From: Candidatus Propionivibrio aalborgensis
Lineage (GTDB): Bacteria > Pseudomonadota > Gammaproteobacteria > Burkholderiales > Rhodocyclaceae
Direction: 5' to 3'
Length of the DNA stretch: 40,299 bases
Assembly: GCF_900089945.1 (NCBI RefSeq)
Contig: NZ_FLQY01000047.1
Coordinates: 1 to 40,299, forward strand
The translations under genes and the position numbers were made by a program. Positions within the stretch are counted from its first letter, which is position 1, and each line of letters begins with the position of its first letter. Below, piece by piece: positions 9,301 to 17,414 of this stretch. The notes below the pieces were generated by a model that was given only the letters and a program-made list of their open reading frames with translations, had not been told where the DNA came from and did no database searches.

Positions 9301-10308
9301 TCGCCCGGTGACCTCAAAGCCGGTCTCTGGAATTTTGGCGCCGAAATGCCCGGACACATGATCGAGCGCCAGGACAGGAAGATCCTGGGCCAGACGCACG
9401 CTTACGTCCTGCAGCGAAACATCCGCCACAATCTCGCGCAAGCCGCCTTCGGCGAAGCCCAACCACGCACGAATGCCCCCCTGCCCATGCGGTAGCGCCA
9501 CCGGATAATCAACCCACTGCTGCCAGACGGCCAGGTCTGCGTAGTCGATCTCGGCATAGACCTGACCCGCCCACGTCTTGATCTCGTCGATAGACTTTAC
9601 CCGGAAATCGCCGCGAACATCGACCTTGGATGCCAATGCATCCGGAGGTAGCGCAGTCAGGCCGAAACGATGGCGCTTGCCGTCGTTGTCGAGAGCGAAG
9701 TTAACATCCTCCAGGACCAGGGTGGGCGCACCGCGCAGCTCGTCCTCCCAGACCAGAGTCGCACCGTGGATGCGAATTCGCCTCTGTTCAAGAATCCAGC
9801 CAGAGACATCGTTGTCATTCCGTTCACGGTTGATGGGTATTCCGGCGACGAATACCCGGCCATCGGCGCTGCGACGCAGATTCAAGGTCGGTTCATCAAT
9901 GCGCAAGAGTCGCAACTTGAGCTGCGCACTCGGGACCGACCACCAGGACAAGATCGACTCAACGCGAGAGAACGCGAGCGCCGGTCGCCCGTCGGAATCG
10001 GCGATGCGCACATCCAGCAAGGTCAGATCCGGGTTGATACCCTCCCAACTCGCTTCGATCCGGCCGATACTGACGGTTTGCCCAAGCTCCTGGCTGGCGA
10101 AGCGCTCAATGTCGACGCGATAGTTTTCAATATGGGGCAGGACGCCATAGCGCAATGACAAGACCAGAACGATAAAGCCGAAGTAGATCAGCCAGAAACT
10201 CCATACCACGGCACGCCACATACCACGGACAAACCGGTGTGACACGAAAGGTACCAGCACATGAAAGCGGTGGTACAGCGCGGAACGCAACCCTTCACCG
10301 AGACTCAT
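6301..10308 (-). CDS. yhdP: YhdP family AsmA-like envelope protein
   Basis: A 1335-residue protein of the YhdP family, AsmA-like proteins that in E. coli are implicated, with TamB and YdbH, in moving phospholipid to the outer membrane. The ATG at 10308 is preceded by AGGTGA at a workable distance. The N-terminus carries one membrane anchor at about residues 32-54 (WSFWLIYFGFIVLVLSLRYG). A very long, beta-rich periplasmic body follows, full of repeated short strands (for example LKVKGGSQKDGNVLITANG), then a C-terminal AsmA-type region ending near GVALINPIAGAATWLAHKAL. The length matches the family. Open frame continues another 380 codons upstream, but that part is antisense to glnE and is not coding. 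Divergent from glnE across 171 bases. Confidence 0.93.
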   Translation of the reverse strand: MSLGEGLRSALYHRFHVLVPFVSHRFVRGMWRAVVWSFWLIYFGFIVLVLSLRYGVLPHIENYRVDIERFASQELGQTVSIGRIEASWEGINPDLTLLDVRIADSDGRPALAFSRVESILSWWSVPSAQLKLRLLRIDEPTLNLRRSADGRVFVAGIPINRERNDNDVSGWILEQRRIRIHGATLVWEDELRGAPTLVLEDVNFALDNDGKRHRFGLTALPPDALASKVDVRGDFRVKSIDEIKTWAGQVYAEIDYADLAVWQQWVDYPVALPHGQGGIRAWLGFAEGGLREIVADVSLQDVSVRLAQDLPVLALDHVSGHFGAKIPETGFEVTGRQVGLSTRKATILNSEPRETIRIEPMDFHLNWQPDPDDNIVIGSAGASRLDLAALAGLAEHFPFDAHTRQLLSDFAPRGLVSGLSAQWKSDAGHLQTYSLKAGFDGLALKAHGDIPGASGLSGVLEANEKVGNATLRSKKMTIDLPGVFPESPIALDMLNAHAKWKINKGILDAELTRADFAGPDAAGTAQGKYQTAGEGPGIVDLNAALVRADARAVWRFIPRTVGESTRFWLRDSLLSGGASEAKLTLKGNLVDFPFLDKSKGQFLVTVKARDVVLDFATGWPLIEGISGDLRFEGNGMSIQANRGSIMGAQISNTQVRIPDFDAPISTLIIKGNVDGATSDFLKFIEKSPVADRIDHFTDGMRATGKGHLDLDLFIPLDETKLGDSKIDGKYRFTNNELTVDAALPPFKQLNGSLHFSGEDLQLDEINSTFLGGPLKVKGGSQKDGNVLITANGLVDIAQLRKQVDSPLLGKLAGKTPYRGEVRINKRNADLLIESTLVGLSSTFPEPFSKGAGESLPLRFEKKLLPGASGSKGTNAESSARDQLDASLGSVLSMRLIRKKQPGGFAVERGAIAIGRPLQLPDAGVSVGLTAKRLDIDNWRRLLQPAGAATAIEAPAKPSSPPFVDTISVKTEDLILFGRHYNDADLSISPSAAQWKIRLASRQANGDLQWDVAGRGKLTARFKDIAFDTTTETEALKSGEVISELPALDIVANEFSLGIRHFGRLELLASNDGSIWRLNRIQMSNPYGTLAGKGQWKLSDGKDVTQLQFKIDSSDVGKLLERLGYPGTVRAGTAKLGGRLEWIGPPTLLDYATLSGDMDVAASNGQFMKLDPGAAGKLLGLISLQGLSRRISLDFNDVFSQGFAFDSITGKVAVATGLMRTERLQIDGPSARVTMRGEVDLKQETQRLNVNVQPELGGTAALGVALINPIAGAATWLAHKALQNPLNQMFGFDYLITGKWDDPIVEKISGVAPAKDAPRLPPPTNPTGATSESSSK

Positions 10309-10479
10309 AAACCGGTCACCTGCGGAATGCTTTGCCAATTGTCGGGAAGCGTCACTAAAATGGCGTGATGCATGAAAGTATTGAAGTCTCGATTGTAACG
10401 GCATTGACCGGCCAAGCCACGCCAAACAGACTATCCAGACGGGGCAATCGCCGGAGACAAACCGCAATTCCTGCAAAAA

Positions 10480-13221
10480 ATGCGCGAAATGATGACGCCT
10501 GCCGCCAGTGATTCGCTCCCGCCTGAATGGCATCCGGCACTGGCGCACAGCCGCTATTTGCGCCAGCTTCTCGACGCCCGGCCGGACGTCGTTGTCTGGC
10601 TGAACGATTTCGCAAACCACGCGCTGAATGGCGAACTGATGCGGGGTTTTCTGGATGCCGAAGCGCCAAGCGACGAGGGCAGCCTCAAAAGCGTCTTGCG
10701 ACGCTTGCGCCAGCGCATCATGGCGGCCCTCGTCGTGCGCGACATCGGCGGGAAAGCGCCGCTCGCCGATGTCGTCGAGACGATGACGCAGCTCGCCGAT
10801 GTGACGACCAATTTTGCGCTGGATTTCGTGCATCGCCAGCTCGCCGCCCAGTGCGGCGAGCCGCTGGACAGCCAGGGGAATCCGCAGCGCCTGTTGATCG
10901 TTGGCATGGGCAAGCTTGGCGGACGCGAACTCAACGTGTCGTCCGACGTTGATTACATTTTCGTTTACCCGGAGGAAGGTGAAACCGCCGGATCTTCCGA
11001 TGGCGGCCGCCGGATCGAAGCCTACGAATTTTTTCAACGCGTCGGCAAGCGTCTGATCGCCACGCTCGGAGAAATTACCGGCGATGGGCAGGTTTTCCGT
11101 GTCGACATGCGCCTGCGCCCGAATGGCGACTCGGGGCCGCTGGTCTGTTCGCTCGACTCGCTCGAGAGCTATTTCATTACCCAAGGTCGTGAGTGGGAAC
11201 GCTACGCCTGGATCAAGGCACGCGTCATGAACGTCGGCAACAACCTGCAGCCGGAATGGAGCACCGCACTGGAAAAGGTCGCGCGCGCTTTCGTCTTCCG
11301 AAAATATCTCGACTTCGGCGCCATAAATGCCATGCGCGACCTGCACGCGCAGATTCGTCGCGAGGTTGTGCGCAAGGACATGGCAAACCATATCAAGCTC
11401 GGTCCAGGCGGCATCCGGGAAATCGAGTTTATCGCGCAGGTTTTCCAACTGATACGCGGCGGTCGCGACCCGGCTCTGCAGATACGCCCAACGCTAAAAG
11501 TGCTGATGCTGCTCGTCGAGCGCCGTCTGCTGCCGCCTGACGGTGTTGATGAACTGGTCGCCGCCTACGTATTCCTGCGTTGCCTCGAGCATCGCCTGCA
11601 ATATTTGAACGACGCTCAGACTCACATGCTCCCAGCAAGCGACGAAGAACGCCACCTGATTGCGGCTTCGCTGGGATTTCCCGACTGGCCGGCCCTGCTC
11701 GGGGTTCTTGACGCGCACCGCGAGCGCGTTACCAGGCATTTCGGCGAAATATTCTCCAACCCGGATGAAAGCTCCCATGCGCTGGCTGGTCTGTGGTTCG
11801 AACAAACCGATGGCGACGACGCGCTGGAGATCCTTTCCGAACTTGGTTTCCGGCAATCGCAAGCCCTGCTTGAACAACTCAGGAGCTTTCGCCGCAGCGC
11901 CAAATACCTGCAATTACCGACACAAAACCGTGAGCGCCTTGACGCGCTTGGCCCGCGCCTGATCGAAGCGGCAGCGGGCACCGACTCGCCCGATGCAACC
12001 TTGCAGCGCGGACTCGATTTCCTGGAAACGATCAGTCGACGAGGAGCCTATCTTGCCTTGCTGCAACAGTACCCGCAAACGCTGAGCAAAGTGGCCGAGA
12101 TCATCGGCAGTTCCTCCTGGGCAGCCGATTACCTTACCCGACACCCGATCCTGCTGGACGAAGTGCTCGACACGCGCCTTTACGAAATCGCGACGGACTG
12201 GGCGGCTTTCAGCACAGAACTGAACCAACGTCTCGCCGAGTACGTCGGCGATACCGAACGTGAAATGGATATCCTGCGCGAAGTCCATCACGCCCAGGTC
12301 TTTCGCTTGCTGGCGCAGGACATAGCGGGGCTGCAAACCGTGGAGCGCCTTGCTGACCATCTCACCGAACTGGCCGACATCGTGGTGAGAACCACACTCG
12401 AGCTGTGCTGGGGAAAGCTCAAGCATCGTCATCCTCACCCGGAGCGCCCGCCAAAGCTGGCCATCATCGCCTACGGAAAACTGGGCGGAAAGGAACTCGG
12501 CTACGGTTCGGATCTCGATCTGGTCTTCCTGCACAAGGACCCCGAACCGGAAGCAGGCGAGCTGTATTCGCGCCTCGTTCAACGCTTCAGCACCTGGATG
12601 ACAAGCCGGACGTCGGCCGGCATTCTGTTCGATACCGATTTTCGCCTGCGCCCGAACGGCGACGCAGGCATGCTTGTGTGCACAATCGAGGCCTTCCGCG
12701 ACTACCAGCTGAAAAATGCCTGGGCATGGGAGCATCAGGCACTCACCCGTGCACGCTTCTGTGCTGGCGACGCCGAACTGGGGGCTCAATTCGAAGCGAT
12801 CCGCATCGAAATCCTGCGCCAGCCGCGCGACCTCGCCAAGCTCATGGAAGACGTACTGGCGATGCGCAAGCGCATGCTCGACAACCATGCGACCACCAGC
12901 GATGAATACTTCGACATCAAGCAGGACCCGGGCGGCCTGATCGACGTGGAATTCATTGTTCAGTACCTCGTGCTCGGTCATGCACATGCTCATGAACGTC
13001 TGTGCGGCAACCTCGGCAACATTGCCCTGCTGGGAATTGCCGCCGAGCTCGGCCTCATTCCGCCGTCGCTGGCGGATCCGGTGCGCGATACCTACCGTGA
13101 GTTCCGCCGCATACAACACGCCCTCCGCCTCAACGGCATCAGCGGCGCTCGCGTCGAACGCGCCGAGCACGAGCACCGTATCGAAGCAGTCAGCGCACTG
13201 TGGACATTCGTCTTTGACTAA
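10480..13221 (+). CDS. glnE: Bifunctional glutamine synthetase adenylyltransferase/adenylyl-removing enzyme
   Basis: GlnE switches glutamine synthetase off and on by adding or removing AMP at a tyrosine, under control of PII and PII-UMP. The 913 residues (E. coli 946) contain two nucleotidyltransferase domains. The N-terminal deadenylylating domain has GMGKLGGRELNVSSDVDY at residues 142-159 followed by FRVDMRLRPNGDSGPL. The C-terminal adenylylating domain has AYGKLGGKELGYGSDLDLVF near residue 663 followed by FDTDFRLRPNGDAGMLV. The start is uncertain by a few codons: ATG at 10480, 10489 and 10492 all lack a strong Shine-Dalgarno sequence, and no other in-frame start precedes the TGA at 10405. 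The DyP gene follows after 19 bases. Confidence 0.96.
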   Translation: MREMMTPAASDSLPPEWHPALAHSRYLRQLLDARPDVVVWLNDFANHALNGELMRGFLDAEAPSDEGSLKSVLRRLRQRIMAALVVRDIGGKAPLADVVETMTQLADVTTNFALDFVHRQLAAQCGEPLDSQGNPQRLLIVGMGKLGGRELNVSSDVDYIFVYPEEGETAGSSDGGRRIEAYEFFQRVGKRLIATLGEITGDGQVFRVDMRLRPNGDSGPLVCSLDSLESYFITQGREWERYAWIKARVMNVGNNLQPEWSTALEKVARAFVFRKYLDFGAINAMRDLHAQIRREVVRKDMANHIKLGPGGIREIEFIAQVFQLIRGGRDPALQIRPTLKVLMLLVERRLLPPDGVDELVAAYVFLRCLEHRLQYLNDAQTHMLPASDEERHLIAASLGFPDWPALLGVLDAHRERVTRHFGEIFSNPDESSHALAGLWFEQTDGDDALEILSELGFRQSQALLEQLRSFRRSAKYLQLPTQNRERLDALGPRLIEAAAGTDSPDATLQRGLDFLETISRRGAYLALLQQYPQTLSKVAEIIGSSSWAADYLTRHPILLDEVLDTRLYEIATDWAAFSTELNQRLAEYVGDTEREMDILREVHHAQVFRLLAQDIAGLQTVERLADHLTELADIVVRTTLELCWGKLKHRHPHPERPPKLAIIAYGKLGGKELGYGSDLDLVFLHKDPEPEAGELYSRLVQRFSTWMTSRTSAGILFDTDFRLRPNGDAGMLVCTIEAFRDYQLKNAWAWEHQALTRARFCAGDAELGAQFEAIRIEILRQPRDLAKLMEDVLAMRKRMLDNHATTSDEYFDIKQDPGGLIDVEFIVQYLVLGHAHAHERLCGNLGNIALLGIAAELGLIPPSLADPVRDTYREFRRIQHALRLNGISGARVERAEHEHRIEAVSALWTFVFD

Positions 13222-13240
13222 ACAACCTGTGAGCTAGCGC

Positions 13241-14122
13241 ATGAACATACCTCAACCAGGAATTCTCCTTCCTGTGCCGAATCAGGCCCGTTACCTTTCC
13301 TTCTCACTCGGCGACCCGTCGCTGATCAGGCAAGGCCTGCACATGCTCCGCGAACTTGTCGATGGTGAGTATACGGTGGTCGGACTCGGGCAGACCCTGG
13401 TTTCGGCGCTCGACGCAACGATTCCTGGCCTGAAAAGCTTTCCGATGATAACGGCGCCGGGTCTGGCCATTGAGAACGCCCCGGAGGTCCTTTGGATCTG
13501 GTTACGGGGCGAAGAGCGCGGCGAAATTCTGCTCCGTTCGCAACGACTTGCCAGGGCGCTGGCGCCCGCCTTCCAGCTCAAGGAAATCTGGGACGCGTTC
13601 AAGTACGCTGAAGGCCGCGACCTTTCCGGCTACGAGGACGGTACCGAAAACCCGACCGGCGACGAGGCGACCAGCGCTGCAATCGTCGGCACCGGCAATC
13701 AGACGCTCGCCGGATCGAGCTTTGTCGCTACGCAGCGGTGGCTGCACAACTTTGATTCCTTGACTTCAATGTCGGAGAACGAGCAGGATAATTGCATCGG
13801 CAGGCGGCTGGCTGACAATGAGGAAATGGACGATGCGCCCGAATCTGCACACGTCAAGCGTACCGCCCAGGAAAGCTTTACTCCTGAAGCCTTCGTACTG
13901 CGGCGTTCGATGCCGTGGGCGGAAGGAAACAACGGCGGCCTGATGTTTGTGGCTTTCGGGGCCACCTTCTACGCCTTCGAGGCGCAACTCCAGCGCATGG
14001 TCGGCGCCGATGACGGAATTGTCGACGCCATTTTCAAATTCACCCAACCGGTCTCCGGCGCGTATTTCTGGTGCCCGGCGCTCAAAAACGGCAAGCTTGA
14101 TCTGACGCCGCTGGCGCGCTGA
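13241..14122 (+). CDS. DyP-type haem peroxidase (YfeX-like)
   Basis: A 293-residue dye-decolourising peroxidase of the YfeX-like (type B) group, a haem enzyme using hydrogen peroxide. The distal GxxDG motif is GYEDG at 130-134 (Asp133), the probable proximal haem ligand is His204 in ESAHVKRT, and the distal Arg222 lies in FVLRRSMPW. Their spacing matches E. coli YfeX (Asp143/His215/Arg232). No signal peptide or twin-arginine leader is present, so it should be cytoplasmic unless packaged; no encapsulin gene is nearby. It begins 19 bases after glnE with only a weak ribosome site (GAG before the ATG), which suggests co-transcription. It ends six bases from the convergent hemB stop. Confidence 0.92.
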   Translation: MNIPQPGILLPVPNQARYLSFSLGDPSLIRQGLHMLRELVDGEYTVVGLGQTLVSALDATIPGLKSFPMITAPGLAIENAPEVLWIWLRGEERGEILLRSQRLARALAPAFQLKEIWDAFKYAEGRDLSGYEDGTENPTGDEATSAAIVGTGNQTLAGSSFVATQRWLHNFDSLTSMSENEQDNCIGRRLADNEEMDDAPESAHVKRTAQESFTPEAFVLRRSMPWAEGNNGGLMFVAFGATFYAFEAQLQRMVGADDGIVDAIFKFTQPVSGAYFWCPALKNGKLDLTPLAR

Positions 14123-14128
14123 ATCCGA

Positions 14129-15151
<1,023 letters not shown>

Positions 15152-15199
15152 TCAAAACAAAATAAATCGTATTTGTGGGCACCTGACCGGGAACTAAGC

Positions 15200-15328
15200 G
15201 TCGCAGCACTCACTCTCAGTCGACAGATGGCTCATCCCATCTCCCGCTTCAACTCCCTGAGCGGGCGCCTTGCTTCTGGGTAAGGCATTTTGCCCCCGGC
15301 TATCCCTTTGCCGGGGGCTTTTTATTTT
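15200..15328 (+). ncRNA. Candidate small RNA upstream of and antisense-oriented to hemB (anti-hemB-like)
   Basis: Between hemB and engB the + strand holds three consecutive stem-loops and then an intrinsic terminator. The stems are AGATGG/CCATCT (15225-15230 with 15237-15242), CCCGCT/AGCGGG (15243-15248 with 15260-15265) and GCCTT/AAGGC (15267-15271 with 15282-15286). The terminator hairpin is at 15292-15318 with its T-run. No + strand gene exists upstream that would need this terminator, because hemB and engB are both on the minus strand. A comparative screen for structured RNAs described an 'anti-hemB' motif in betaproteobacteria with the same placement and orientation; identity with it is recalled and not tested here. 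The 5' end is uncertain and no convincing promoter was seen. Alternatively the stems could act in the hemB leader on the other strand. Confidence 0.5.
15292..15328 (+). terminator. Intrinsic terminator of the small-RNA candidate
   Basis: A perfect 9-bp GC-rich stem, GCCCCCGGC at 15292-15300 and GCCGGGGGC at 15310-15318 with a 9-base loop, is followed on the + strand by TTTTTATTTT. On the minus strand there is no T-run after the hairpin, so it works in one direction only. Its right half lies inside the last codons of engB. Confidence 0.85.
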
Positions 15329-16040
15329 GTACTGACTTGACCGCGGCTTTCGCAGTTCTTGCACTCCAGCCGATCGCCTTGCGGTTCTTCGGACGCGCGA
15401 CCTTTTCGGTGCGCAACCCGACAGGGGGGAGAGCATAATGCTTGGGCTCCATACCCAGCCATCCTCCGAGAACCGACTCAGCCTCGTCAACACCCATCCT
15501 GCTCAGGCTGGAAAAGAGCTGGAGCGAATAATTACTGCCAATCTGACTCAGAACGGTCCGCACTTCGCGCAGCGCCAGCGCCTGTTCCTGTCGAGTCAGT
15601 TTGTCTGCCTTGGAGAGCAGGACATGTATCGGCTTCGCCGTCAGCGCAAACCATTCGATCATCTGCAGGTCAAGCTCGGTCAACGGATGCCGACTGTCCA
15701 TTATCAGCACCAGCCCGACCAGCGGCACGCGATAATGCAGGTAGGGTGCGAGCAAGCTCTCCCACTGCGAGCGGATTTCCTCAGGTGCTTTGGCAAAACC
15801 GTAACCTGGTAAATCAACGAGGTACTTGCCCTCGTCGAGCGAGAAATAGTTGAGGTGTTGCGTCCGCCCCGGCGTTTTGGAAACGAATGCAAGTCGCGTG
15901 TGATTGGCCAGCGTGTTGATTGCCGACGACTTTCCGGCGTTCGAGCGCCCGGCAAAAGCGACCTCCCGTTGTGAGTCAGAGGGTAAATCGGGTAGATTGG
16001 CGACGGTAGTGTGAAAAACCGCCTTCTGGAAAAGTGGCAT
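15300..16040 (-). CDS. engB: Ribosome-biogenesis GTP-binding protein EngB (YihA/YsxC)
   Basis: An essential-type small GTPase that helps assemble the large ribosomal subunit. GTPase motifs are G1 GRSNAGKSS (residues 31-39), the switch region SKTPGRTQ, G3 DLPGYG (about 76-81) and G4 LSKADK. The ATG at 16040 is chosen over an in-frame TTG six bases upstream. With 246 residues it is longer than the usual 200-215, because of a basic C-terminal tail rich in Lys, Arg and Ala (for example [13 protein letters not shown]). The last codons (KPPAKG and stop) coincide with the hairpin of the opposite-strand terminator. It is divergent from the cytochrome c4 gene. Confidence 0.95.
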   Translation of the reverse strand: MPLFQKAVFHTTVANLPDLPSDSQREVAFAGRSNAGKSSAINTLANHTRLAFVSKTPGRTQHLNYFSLDEGKYLVDLPGYGFAKAPEEIRSQWESLLAPYLHYRVPLVGLVLIMDSRHPLTELDLQMIEWFALTAKPIHVLLSKADKLTRQEQALALREVRTVLSQIGSNYSLQLFSSLSRMGVDEAESVLGGWLGMEPKHYALPPVGLRTEKVARPKNRKAIGWSARTAKAAVKSVQNKKPPAKG

Positions 16041-16067
16041 TGGCAAACCGGAGACGTTGGGGTTGGC

Positions 16068-16095
16068 GTGACTAAGCCCGAAAGTGCTATAGAAT
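16068..16095 (+). promoter_or_regulatory. Possible sigma-70 promoter for cytochrome c4
   Basis: GTGACT at 16068-16073 and TAGAAT at 16090-16095 are separated by 16 bases, placing a start of transcription near 16102, about 50 bases before the cytochrome c4 ATG. The -10 box is good and the -35 box partial. It lies in the 110-base gap divergent from engB. Confidence 0.4.
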
Positions 16096-16150
16096 ATCAG
16101 GTTTGGGAGTTTGCCTCTCTGAACTCGGACGCATCGACAGGAGTTTGTAC

Positions 16151-16786
16151 ATGATTCGCATCACCGCACTGGCGTTTTTCGTTGCCACCAGCTTTTCCGT
16201 TTTTGCAGCAGGAGAAGCGACAACCAGACCCGATCTGGCGAAGGGCAAACAGATCGCTGAAACGGTATGTGTCGGCTGCCATGGCGCCGACGGCAACAGC
16301 CCGACGTCTGCCAACCCCAGCTTGGCTGGCCAGGGCTCGGAGTACCTGTTCAAGCAACTGACCCAGTTCAAGTCCGATGACGGCAAGCCCGCTGTTCGCA
16401 ACAACCCCATCATGTCCGGCATGACCGCCGCGCTGAGCGTTGAGGACATGAAAAGCCTGGCGTTTTACTTCTCGCAGCAGAAGCTGAAACCGGCGACGGC
16501 GACAGATGAAAAATTGGTCTCGGCTGGCAAGAGTCTCTGGCGCAAGGGCGACTTCGAGAGGGGTATCCCTGCCTGTGCAGGTTGCCATGGACCGACCGGT
16601 GCCGGCGTACCGGCGCAGTACCCGCGCATTGCGGGACAATATGCAGAATATACCGAGGCCCAGTTGAAGAACTTCCGTAGCGAAGCACGATCAAACGACC
16701 CTGAGATGATGATGCGCAACATTGCTGAAAAACTCTCAGACAAGCAAATCAAGGCGGTAGCAGACTACGCTGCCGGTCTGCGCTAG
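16151..16786 (+). CDS. Dihaem cytochrome c4
   Basis: A 211-residue periplasmic dihaem cytochrome c of the c4 family, an electron carrier to terminal oxidases such as cbb3. A signal peptide ([20 protein letters not shown]) is followed by two similar cytochrome domains. Haem-binding motifs are CVGCH at 40-44 and CAGCH at 142-146, and candidate axial methionines lie in IMSGM and EMMMRN. The ATG at 16151 has AGGAG seven bases upstream and starts the signal peptide; a longer open frame from 16103 is not needed. It is divergent from engB, a common betaproteobacterial arrangement. The ccsB/ccsA genes sometimes found downstream are absent here, replaced by a CBS-domain gene. Confidence 0.94.
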   Translation: MIRITALAFFVATSFSVFAAGEATTRPDLAKGKQIAETVCVGCHGADGNSPTSANPSLAGQGSEYLFKQLTQFKSDDGKPAVRNNPIMSGMTAALSVEDMKSLAFYFSQQKLKPATATDEKLVSAGKSLWRKGDFERGIPACAGCHGPTGAGVPAQYPRIAGQYAEYTEAQLKNFRSEARSNDPEMMMRNIAEKLSDKQIKAVADYAAGLR

Positions 16787-16844
16787 GCAGCCCTGACCAA
16801 ACCTTCAAACCACCTTGTCTTAACCTCACCAACAAGGACGCTCT

Positions 16845-17276
16845 ATGAAAACACTCAAACAACTCATTGAGAGCAAGAGCAAGAAACTCGCCACAGTCTC
16901 TCCCAAAGACACGGTGCTGCATGCACTCGAAGTAATGGCTCAGTATGACGTCGGCGCGCTGATCGTCCTCGATGGACAGCGTCTGGCGGGCATGTTCTCG
17001 GAGCGCGACTATGCGCGCAAAGTCATTCTGCAGGGCAAGGTGTCTGTGTACACCAAAGTCGGCGATATCATGACCGACAAGGTGATCTCGGTGACAATGA
17101 ATCACACGATCGAGCAATGCTTGGCAATCATGTCGGAAAAACACTTCCGCCACCTGCCTGTCCTTGACGATGAAGGTCTGGTCGTGGGCATCATTTCGAT
17201 TGGCGACATGGTCAAGGAAATGATCAGTCAGCAACAGTTCATTATCAACCAGTTGGAAAGCTACATTTCAAGCTGA
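16845..17276 (+). CDS. Two-CBS-domain protein
   Basis: A 143-residue soluble protein made almost entirely of a tandem CBS pair (Bateman module), about residues 10-60 and 75-130. Each ends in the typical strand-helix pattern (LAGMFSERDYARKVI and VVGIISIGDMVKEMI). Such modules bind adenine nucleotides, S-adenosylmethionine or NAD and usually regulate a partner. No catalytic domain is attached, so its target is unknown. AAGGA before the ATG supports the start. It follows cytochrome c4 by 58 bases, so the two could share a transcript, and it is followed by a terminator. Confidence 0.87.
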   Translation: MKTLKQLIESKSKKLATVSPKDTVLHALEVMAQYDVGALIVLDGQRLAGMFSERDYARKVILQGKVSVYTKVGDIMTDKVISVTMNHTIEQCLAIMSEKHFRHLPVLDDEGLVVGIISIGDMVKEMISQQQFIINQLESYISS

Positions 17277-17290
17277 TCGGCAATCGATAA

Positions 17291-17332
17291 AAAAGAGCAG
17301 GTGGCTCGGTGGCCCCTACTCTTTCTTGTTTT
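17291..17332. terminator. Bidirectional terminator between the CBS gene and gpmI
   Basis: An imperfect hairpin (AAAGAGCAGGTGGC pairing with GGCCCCTACTCTTT) lies between the convergent CBS-domain gene and gpmI. The + strand continues into a T-rich run (CTTTCTTGTTTTG), and on the minus strand the hairpin ends in TTTTTT. It can therefore serve both genes. Confidence 0.6.
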
Positions 17333-17414
17333 GCCCGACGCGAAAGCGTGGGTCGGAAAAGGGATTGCCTGGATAGTCTCCGTCGCTCCCCTATGCCGAC
17401 TTCCTCTTTCGTAC

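Noticed and set aside
10309-11448. A 380-codon upstream continuation of the yhdP reading frame
   Set aside because: It is entirely antisense to the first third of glnE, whose protein is clearly conserved; the YhdP N-terminus with its membrane anchor begins at the ATG at 10308.
11914-13176. A 420-codon minus-strand open frame
   Set aside because: It lies wholly opposite glnE and has no recognisable domain or ribosome site; long antisense frames are expected in GC-rich genes.
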